This document shows positions 56,723 to 64,000 of a stretch of 64,000 bases of DNA, in pieces. Location of the stretch: the NCBI GenBank assembly GCA_016508695.1, contig VNKQ01000011.1:1302001-1366000 (forward strand). Reading direction: 5' to 3'. This stretch comes from Hyphodiscus hymeniophilus (Eukaryota > Ascomycota > Leotiomycetes > Helotiales > Hyphodiscaceae). The notes under the pieces are model-generated. The model worked only from the letters and a program-made list of their open reading frames with translations, ran no database searches and was not told where the DNA came from. A program made the position numbers and the translations under genes. Positions within the stretch are counted from its first letter, which is position 1; each line of letters opens with the position of its first letter.

Positions 56723-58959
56723 TCAACCCATGGGATGTCCCGTCCCATTTTCGAGCAGTAGCCCATCCAGCCGTAAAAGCCCCAAGCTCATCAATCCGTT
56801 CCCAGTACTCCCACTCCCTATCCGCATCGCCCAGCGCCACCGCCCTACCAAGTCATTGATCTCGTTCGATTCCGCCTCGCTCTCGGATGTCACGAGTAGC
56901 TGCATGAGGAATGAAGATGCTATTGCGAAGTTCGCTCTCGACCCTGGGGTGTTGTTAGTAAGATGGGAAAGAAAGGCAAGCGGGGTGGGGACGTGCATGA
57001 ATGCCAGAATGCGTCTAACGCCCCTCGACCTAGGTTCTCGACGAATTCTACGACTTCTTTGGCGCATTCTTTCGCACCTGCTCGTACGGCGAGACGCGAG
57101 CCGACTATACCGTGGTCTTCTTCTTCCACGCTGGTGAGATTTTCGAGGGGTCTTAAAAGAGCGCGGAAAAGTGTCATTGTTGCCACAATGTAGGCCAGTG
57201 ACAGCGAAGGACTGCCGCTCAAGCGAACCATGCCTCTCGAATCCACTCGCTCAGGCTGCCGAAGAGCAAGTGCTGGTGGTAAGGAATCGTTCCAAGCTTT
57301 TAAGCGGGACCTCAGCGGTCGAGCCAGGTCAAGAGAGAGCGTGAAATCTTTCGAAGTGCGTTTTGTAGCTCGTAACGAGTAGTAAGAATCCATAATGTCA
57401 CTCAGAATCATCGTGAGTTCGGAAAGCAGGCGAAAGTGGTGGTTATCTGCTTCCGGTTCGAGGAAACCAGGCATTGGGCTCGAGCTTTGATCAAACGATT
57501 GTAGCTCAAGGTCGGCATCTGAGAGGGGGAGGACATCGAAGTCTTCCGAACGTATATGGCTTGGCAATCCGGCTCCTAGAGATGCCCATTTGTCCATGAT
57601 GAAAGTGCCGTACCACAGACGTTTCCGCAGGCAGATCTCCCATTGAGGGATGCTGGCCCAATCCCCACATTCTCTTATTAAGCCAAGGGTCTGTGCAAGA
57701 CTGACGGTCCAGCCTACTAAGCTGCCTTTCCAAGGCGTGTCTGTGGTAAAGCGATTGGTTGGGGCTCTCTGTAGTAGGAGAAGGCATGCTTGCAGAGTTG
57801 CTAGTCGAGGAGTGTGCAGCTCTTGCGTCACCGCCGCCCACGATATGCGAAATATTTGGTGGACATGAGGTGGTGAATGAACAATAGTGGTAGCAAGGAG
57901 ATCGTCGTAAAGCATAAATGGCAAGGCTGTAGCATACATGGCAGACAATAGTGAGAGTGGAAGGACGTGTAAAACCGATGGAGACAATGTTCCACCAGAA
58001 AACAATTCGACTTTTGAGAGAATAGGAAAGTAAGGGTGTACAAATCGAAAGAAGAGGCCGATTAATCTTAAAGCTTCTTGCTCGGTGAACATGCCAGCAA
58101 TGTCACCCCGATATTTTGCCAGAACTTCGTCCTCCACTCGAGGTTCTCCCTTCTGCGCTAAGCTATCATCTGCGAGCATGAACACAACGGGCGGTTCTCC
58201 TTTCTCTCCCGGAATGGCATTCTGATGTGCAGAGCTCTTGACTCGTCTGTACGTCAACTTTGAGACGGTACATTCGTCGTTCTCGTCGTAACGGTAGTGC
58301 CGTAGCAGGTATGGATTTGACTCTCCCGTCTCTCCAATAAACCTGGCAGACCTCGTAGTCTGCGAATCCAGCGGCCTGATCCGGATTCCTGCCGGCATCA
58401 TATGTATGTATGGATCCATGTATATTGGTGAGGCATCTTGTGGATTACCCATATGCTGCATCTGATTTGGACGGTGGTCGAGGCCATCATGCCCTGCCAA
58501 GTTATCGTACGAATTCTCATTGTTGTATTGCGCGATGAAGCCGGGGCTCAATTGGGTTGTAGAGACGTCGAATTCCTGGGAGAGAGGAGCTAAAAGCGAT
58601 CGCGCATCAGCATGGTCCTTCAAATGCTGCCTCATGGTACCATGCGACTTACCTGAAGCTCCTGGCCCATCATTCTCTCCATTGCTGACGGACGAGTTCG
58701 CGTTCGGCCTCCGCTTCTTCTTTGGCCGTTCCACAAAGGTGCATTGTCGGCCATGAGAAGAGCACAGCTGGCACGGGGGGGTAATATCGATCTTGCAGGC
58801 GACCTGCCTAGCTCTGCAGAAATCGCACGGGCGATACTTTCTGCTCTTGTATGACCGAGGACCTGGAACGGGCGGGGTCAATTCCAATCCATTGAAGAAG
58901 TCTGTTGGCGAGAGGGATGGTTGCGCGAAGTTGTGTGAATCCATCTGAGAATAAGTCAT
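56723..58959 (-). CDS. Zn2Cys6 fungal transcription factor, likely local regulator
   Basis: DNA-binding regulator, 706 aa, exons complement(56723..56943, 56997..58589, 58653..58959). The binuclear cluster has spacing CX2CX6CX7CX2CX6C at residues 45-73 (PCDFCRARQVACK, then PPCQLCSSHGRQC), followed by a basic stretch ERPKKKRRP. The middle holds the fungal-TF domain (RLIGLFFRFVHPYFPILSK, WTVSLAQTLGLIRECGDW). The C-terminus DAFWHS joins WSRANFAIASSFLMQLL only if the last intron (56944-56996) uses a GC donor (CAT-GCACGT) with a normal CAG acceptor. Intron 1 (58590-58652, 63 nt, GTAAGT to TTTTAG) is a stop-free multiple of three. Start chosen at 58959, the first ATG. Divergent from hydantoin racemase; a role in controlling that gene is inferred. 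Confidence 0.88.
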
Positions 58960-59517
58960 CGAGAAGGCCAGCTGCAGCCCGAAGGTGCGCTGTCGCAAAA
59001 AGCAACAGGCACGACAACCACCACCACCACCACCGCAGGCTTATCGCCGATAAGAGTACTGTAAGGGTTCTTTCTGGTGGTGTGCTGCCTCTGGCTGGTT
59101 ATTGCGCGTCGTCGCCCCTCTTTCTGTCCTCTCATCAACAACACAGGTCGGACGGGCTCGTCTGCTCGTGAGTTCTATCCAAGATCCATATCTGCCGTGT
59201 AAGATGGAAACATTTCTCTGCGCCGATGCGGGGCCGTTAGGCTGATGAAGTTCGGATCCTGGCGAGAAACGCCCTCAATCGTGATTCACGGGCAACCCTT
59301 TGGCCGCTATCGTCTGGAGAACTTGGGGTACAGGAGCAACTTGCAGGCCCCTGGCCCAGTAACCAAGTACCGTCGTGTATATCTTCAAGTGCGCCTGACC
59401 TTCCCCAACATCGTGAGGTCTGCCCTTGGGTTTTTGGAGCTTCGGGGTTCAGTTTTGCTCGTCCGATTGGCTTTCAAGCTTGCTCTCGCCTACAGTAAAC
59501 CCCTTTTCCTGCCCGCC
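58960..59517. promoter_or_regulatory. Divergent promoter between Zn2Cys6 factor and hydantoin racemase
   Basis: 558 bp shared upstream region. It contains an ACC microsatellite (59017-59034) and the inverted GATAAG pair listed separately. An in-frame extension of the racemase frame upstream of 59518 lacks a convincing ATG context and is treated as leader. Confidence 0.5.
59040..59054. promoter_or_regulatory. Inverted GATAAG pair (CTTATC-GCC-GATAAG)
   Basis: A perfect 6-3-6 inverted repeat of the AreA/NIT2 core lies 81 bp upstream of the Zn2Cys6 factor start and 464 bp upstream of the racemase start. Two facing GATAAG sites this close are far less likely by chance than one. Direct observation; the regulatory role is inferred. 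Confidence 0.6.
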
Positions 59518-60318
59518 ATGTCAGACTCCTCGCTACCCCTGACTTCAGTCACGGGCTCATCAACAAGAGCAATCAATATCCTTCTCATAAACCCTAACGG
59601 CACTTCTTCCATGACTGATGCCTGCTTACGGTCTTTAGAGAAGACTCTTCCTCCATACTGTACCGTCACTGGCTTCACATCTCCTCATCCAACCCCGTCA
59701 GCCATAGAAGGTCATCTCGATGGCGTCCTCTCAGCAGCGGCAGCTAGTCGTGCTGTCATACCTATTGCCGCAAAGTATGATGCGTTTCTCGTTGCTTGCT
59801 TCAGTGCACATCCTCTGATCAACGCTCTTCGAGAAGAGCTTTCTGGCCCTGTTATCGGCATCATGGAAGCCGCATTGTATTCTGCTCGAATGCTTGGAGG
59901 CCGTCTCGGCATAGTCGCAACTGCTCGCAGAAGTAAGTTCATGCATGAAGATGCTATAAGATACTATGGGCTAGAGGGATTCTCTGCGGGATGTGAGAGC
60001 ACGAACTTGGGTGTTTTGGATTTGGAAAGACTACCCCAAGACAAGGTGCTCGGACTAGTCAGCGACGCGGCGAGGAGACTGGTTGAGGAAAAAGGGGCTG
60101 ATTGCATCGCTCTGGGTTGCGCTGGGATGACCGAGATGAAGATTAGGTGTGAGGAGACCGTAGATTCCAAGAATGCAACCGCTCAGGTCATCGACGGAGT
60201 TGCGATGGGAGTTCAGATTCTGATAGCACTCGTCCGGGAAGGTCATGTGACCGCAAAAGGTGGTATTTTCGGAAGTTCTGAAGCAGGAAGAAAGGCAAGA
60301 GGGCAAGACTGGCTTTGA
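59518..60318 (+). CDS. Hydantoin/Asp-Glu racemase family protein (DCG1-like)
   Basis: Cofactor-independent racemase of the Asp/Glu/hydantoin family, 266 aa, single exon. Both catalytic cysteines are present: Cys94 in LVACFSAHPL and Cys201 in CIALGCAGM. INILLINPNGTSSMTDAC at the N-terminus and PVIGIMEAALYSARMLGG in the middle are diagnostic blocks. Bacterial relatives racemise 5-substituted hydantoins; the yeast relative Dcg1 sits among nitrogen-controlled allantoin genes (known). The ATG at 59518 fits the family length; the open frame extends upstream without homology. The convergent neighbour 151 bp away encodes an N-carbamoyl-D-amino-acid hydrolase, the enzyme that acts two steps later in hydantoin use. 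That pairing makes hydantoin racemase the favoured function. Confidence 0.9.
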   Translation: MSDSSLPLTSVTGSSTRAINILLINPNGTSSMTDACLRSLEKTLPPYCTVTGFTSPHPTPSAIEGHLDGVLSAAAASRAVIPIAAKYDAFLVACFSAHPLINALREELSGPVIGIMEAALYSARMLGGRLGIVATARRSKFMHEDAIRYYGLEGFSAGCESTNLGVLDLERLPQDKVLGLVSDAARRLVEEKGADCIALGCAGMTEMKIRCEETVDSKNATAQVIDGVAMGVQILIALVREGHVTAKGGIFGSSEAGRKARGQDWL

Positions 60319-60469
60319 ATACACTGTAGATTTGTATCTTAATTCACAGAAAGTTGCAAGTGGAATTATCAGTCTTCAGTTTGTTTCTCGGCAATTTGTA
60401 TAACATTGTCCTGGGACTAGCGAAGTGAATTATTTCTTTCTATTCGGATCTACATTCATCAACTCGCCC

Positions 60470-61564
60470 CTACAGTAGCTCAGGCTCTACGACGCCAGTT
60501 TGCACTGTAATTGGGCCGTATTGATCAATCCTTCTATGTCTGTCAAAATCGAAAGTCTATCACCAATTGGTCAGCATTCCTCTTGTTACGATATCATCTC
60601 ATGCTTGAGCACTCACCATCTCTTTTCCTTGTCGGCACTCCTCCAAATCAATCTCCGCAAAGACAATCTCGTCACCTTTGCCCTTTGCCTCAGCCACTAT
60701 ATGACCCTCAGGATCCGTGATGCAACTTCCTCCAATGAGATCAAACTTCCCATCCTCGAGACCGGCCTTCGCGGCGGAGATCGAAAAACAGGAATTCATG
60801 TAGCTGTTCGCCTGCATGACCAGCTTATGATGGAACACAGCATCTACCTCCGCCTCCTCAGGGGTCATTGGCTTTCTCGCTCCCCAAAGATCCGGCGCAT
60901 ACCCAGTGGTATTGTACCCACACATCACAACCTCAACTCCCTGAAGTCCATAGCACCGCCAGCCTTCAGCCCAGCGTCTGTCATTGCAGATCAACATTCC
61001 CATGATCGGATCACCTTTGCCATGCTCTTTGACTTCTGAGCCCTTTTTCGCCGCACCCGGTATCAGATCCGGGGTGCGGAAAGCTTTGAATCCTAGGTTT
61101 CCGGGCTCGAAATACCGCTTCTCGAGCTGATTGATGGCATCCGGATTCTCGAATGGCTCTTTCGTTCCCGGGAGGTGCACCTTTCTATATTTGGCAATCA
61201 CCTCTCCCTTCTTGGCTGAGTAGTAGATCTGTGTGTTCCACCCCTTTCCATCTTTGTCTCGCTCTGCGAAACCGACCGAGATATCAACCCCCAACTTCTG
61301 GGCTTCGTCGAAAAGAGGCTTTGTGTTTGGTGACGTGGGCAGGGAATCGCCGTGCTCGAAAAAGGCATCCAGCTCGGTTTGTGAGGCGATGAGATAGCGG
61401 GGGAAGAAATTCGTCAACGCTGTCTCTGGGAAAAGAACCGTTTGAGCTCCAAGGTTTGAGGCGGATTGGAGAAGTTTGATCATGCGCGAGATGATTTCTT
61501 CACGAGGAGTGGTGAGGTGGTTTGGGCCGAGCTGAGCGGCTGCTACCTTGAGAGTTCGCGGCAT
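60470..61564 (-). CDS. N-carbamoyl-D-amino-acid hydrolase (carbon-nitrogen hydrolase family)
   Basis: Hydrolyses N-carbamoyl-D-amino acids to D-amino acid, CO2 and ammonia. Two exons: complement(60470..60556, 60617..61564), 344 aa; the 60-nt intron joins CRQGKEM to TFDFDRHRRIDQYGPIT, and the tail ends TGVVEPELL. The catalytic triad is intact: Glu47 (LFPETALTNFFPR), Lys128 (KYRKVHLPGT), Cys193 (LICNDRRWAEGWR), at nearly the same numbers as the Agrobacterium enzyme (Glu47/Lys127/Cys172 from memory). The high similarity pattern to bacterial D-carbamoylases suggests a gene of bacterial ancestry in fungi, but the intron and base use look native. Convergent with hydantoin racemase. CTTATC lies about 290 bp upstream. 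Confidence 0.93.
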
Positions 61565-63203
61565 TGTATATGATTTCCTGGAATTCGAAACACAGCTTCA
61601 ACCCTGAATCTTTGTCTCACGATATTTAACCATTGACAGAAAAGTACGAGGCAAGTCTGGCCAAGCGGACTTTCTCTGTGCGCCTGCCCCCATTCTTGGC
61701 TATCAGAATTTTCATTCTTCAAGTCTTGTTAACGGCCATCAACTCCTCGGCGTACCCACAATCGAGCAATCACAGCTATCGCAACTATCGACGTCGTCTT
61801 AAACTCGCTACCCCCCTTCTCTGTGCGCCTCTATCACAGTCCATGCTCGCCTGCTTATCGTGTTGCATTGGTGCGACGCGGCGCAAGGTCCATACTTGGC
61901 CGTCGGGCAAGAGCTCGGAGGTTCCGACGTATTAGAGCGGAGGACCACGGTACAAGTGAAAGCGAAAGCCATCCACCAGATCTTGATGTCGAAGTTTAGG
62001 TAAGGCATGACGAAAAATGGGAGCGATGGAATAGCTAGCTACCTAGTATGAAGATGGTTCGGATCGATGATTGGGGAAGAGTGAAAGGCGGCTTTCGGCT
62101 TTCGGCGAGGGATCCGGATACTATATCATTATCCGCCAGATCTGAATCGTTCCGAAGCCAAGATGACATCCGAAAATAATAATGGGGGAAATCGAAAGGA
62201 CAATCGGCTTTGATCGGAATGGGACCAATAGGACCATCGTACCTTTTTCTTGCTGCTCCTTCGTTTTATATTCAAGGCAATGAAAATCTCATCAAATCCT
62301 TCAACGACGTCCGTACGGCGTAGAGGAAGACCTCGGAATTGTTGGTAGCACTTCGATTGCTAGGGTATTACAATTGCATGAGTATTTGTAACGTTGTCGA
62401 CTGTGTCTTATTGTCTTGTCTAAGGGAAGAAGCTATTCTACTGAGTTAGACCAGGTAAACTAGACTTCCTGTGCACGTGACTAAGCTGGCCTAGAATGGA
62501 CTAAAAGGGGTTCAAACAGGAATAGGACTGTTGCATGTAGACCGAGGATTATTTCAAGCCGATGATTTTCCTTTCTTAAGAGTGTTTTCAACGTGGAAGA
62601 AGAAGGTAGTCCTTCCTTGAAGAGTGGCCTGGTAGCAATTTTCGAATTTCACCCATGGGAGGTGCTATATCAATTATTTTTAGATATGGCCAATAGCTTC
62701 CACAAATTACCACAGGCTCAGAAGAATTGAGCTATCTCAATAGTCTTACGTACTCCAGCATCGCCGTGTTTTCAAAAATACACGAGGATCTCTCTTGATG
62801 CCATGTCCACGAGTAGACTTCATTTGATGTACTCGCCCACATCTTGAGTCCTGAAATCGACAGCCAAAGTCTCAGGCATCACTGATGCTGGTCAAAACAA
62901 ATTTACATTGCTACTTCGATGGCGAAAGTGTAATGTATTGTTCTATTAACATTACATCACTCAGTCATCTCCTATCATGCCAGGGTGTGCAGGCGTGGCT
63001 TGCTCCAAGTGTACATCATCATCTTCCCCCAGTGTGCTCCGCCCGATTGATCATATCTCATGCGTCTTCCTCCGTCGTTTTCTCAGCAGTACGTTTGATA
63101 TGCATAGTATATGCGGACCGACGGCAGTAGAATGTATCGTGTGTGTCGCAGCGTGCGAAAGCTTGTATCGTGCAGATGATGAGCTGGTAGAGGATGCTGA
63201 TTT
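61565..63203. other. Intergenic region, 1.6 kb, no supported gene
   Basis: Upstream of the carbamoylase. CTTATC at 61854-61859 (GATAAG in the direction of the minus-strand carbamoylase) lies about 290 bp before its start. Open frames are short and unrecognised. Confidence 0.4.
61854..61859 (-). promoter_or_regulatory. GATAAG motif upstream of carbamoylase
   Basis: Single GATAAG on the minus strand, about 290 bp upstream of the carbamoylase start. Weak alone, but matching the GATA pair at the partner racemase gene. Confidence 0.3.
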
Positions 63204-63606
63204 TCATGTCTCTGTTGAGAGTTAGGACAGCACCCATAGTAAAACAGTTTGTGCTGTGCTCTGGAAGAGTCTTACCTGCATTCGGTCTTCTTCGAAATTG
63301 TACCGTCACTGCGACGTCCAGAGGCTCCGTCACAGAAAGGTCGGCACGCAGGCGCCTATCTTCTGCGAGAGCAGCCCCCAACTCTTCTGCGAGAACAGCT
63401 CCCAACCTTTCCATTACCATGTCAAGCTGAGCAATCCACTGGGGGCCTTCATTTGGTTCAGGTGAAGGAGGATTGGTGGGACGGATAAGCTTACCAATCC
63501 AACTACCCGGCCAAACCCAGGCGATGATATGTGCGAGGGTGCGAATGATGCTAATGAAGACACTGAAGGCAATTACGAAACCGCAGATTTCCCAGAACGA
63601 ATACAT
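63204..63606 (-). CDS. Small hypothetical membrane protein
   Basis: Predicted 112-aa protein, exons complement(63204..63211, 63276..63606). The N-terminus MYSFWEICGFVIAFSVFI, then SIIRTLAHIIAWVWPG, forms one or two membrane helices. A Pro-rich linker (RPTNPPSPEPNEGP) and an Ala/Glu-rich helix with an internal near-repeat (AVLAEELGAALAEDRR) follow, ending RRRPNAET. The short terminal exon is supported by a GTAAGA donor and CAACAG acceptor, and the length is a multiple of three. An unspliced frame would add about 65 codons. No family recognised. Confidence 0.4.
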
Positions 63607-64000
63607 TGTTATAAGTGCAGAATGAAGGGAGAGGATTGCTGGATTATATGTTAATTTCAATTTGAATCTGAACTGGAAAATTAGGGTTTGGACTGAAGAA
63701 AATGGAAGTAAAGGGAAGAGTATTCAGGAAAGAGCAGTCCAGAGAGTATCGCGTAATGTTGTTTTTGAAAGCAGAAGCGGCTCCCATGCTATCGTGCCTT
63801 CCTAAGTGGTCTAGAGAGAAACTATCCTCCCACGCTTCACCACTCGATACCGTTTAACTCCCTTGAACGAGATATCTCCACCTTCCGGCCATGGCCAAGG
63901 GCTTTTCACACACAACTTCATCTCGTCCTGTTGGGATAAGAGTGAATCAAATCTGAAAGTTGACTCGGGCTTCTGTTCGAAAGAAGCACAAATTGAGCCT
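63607..64000. other. Right-edge sequence, no supported gene
   Basis: Presumed upstream region of the small membrane protein. No open frame or motif of note before the window ends. Confidence 0.4.

Overview
The window is nuclear DNA of a filamentous ascomycete (Pezizomycotina; Leotiomycetes is my guess only). Short GT-AG introns of about 45-180 nt interrupt most genes. Gene content is typically fungal: plasma-membrane H+-ATPase, Zn2Cys6 regulator, PTH11-like rhodopsin-domain protein, GH20 hexosaminidase, and an Nrd1/Seb1-type RNA-binding protein. Genes lie singly on both strands with 0.3-2.3 kb spacers rich in microsatellites. No rRNA, tRNA, transposase or CRISPR array was recognised. Exon joins below were worked out by hand from splice motifs, phase and family conservation. 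In nearly every multi-exon model the exon lengths sum to a multiple of three.

Layout. 0-3.2 kb: a DUR3-like urea transporter (cut by the left edge), divergent from a flavin monooxygenase. 4.5-6.4 kb: secreted GH20 hexosaminidase. 7.5-10.5 kb: MINDY deubiquitinase with a CAAX end. 11.3-13.1 kb: TRM6. 13.3-14.2 kb: ARPC3. 16.3-21 kb: secreted EGF/propeller protein, isochorismatase-like hydrolase and aldo-keto reductase. 21.4-24.4 kb: PMA1. 26.6-28.5 kb: amino-acid/GABA-type permease. 30.7-32 kb: rhodopsin-domain membrane protein. 33.7-38.1 kb: a large WD40 protein. 38.9-39.5 kb: ABM-fold protein. 39.9-41.7 kb: DCAF4-like WD40 protein. 43.2-45.8 kb: Seb1/Nrd1-like protein. 46.5-48.2 kb: mitochondrial citrate synthase. 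49.7-50.8 kb: YHM2 citrate/oxoglutarate carrier. 51.5-56.4 kb: an accessory block with a small membrane-protein gene and decayed relatives. 56.7-61.6 kb: Zn2Cys6 regulator, hydantoin racemase and N-carbamoyl-D-amino-acid hydrolase. 63.2-63.6 kb: small membrane protein.

Themes. Nitrogen scavenging recurs: urea transporter, permease, and the racemase/carbamoylase pair. GATAAG (AreA/NIT2-type) motifs lie in their upstream regions, including a perfect inverted pair between the Zn2Cys6 regulator and the racemase. Citrate synthase and the citrate carrier are adjacent on one strand. Two WD40 proteins 1.8 kb apart look like candidate CUL4-DDB1 receptors.

Oddities. Two conserved genes each lack one base in a five-G run, which suggests homopolymer errors rather than pseudogenes. 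The ABM-fold gene seems to need a 2-nt exon. Four introns are multiples of three without stops. The 51.5-56.4 kb block holds an unrecognised single-pass membrane protein beside copies with premature stops and lost splice donors.
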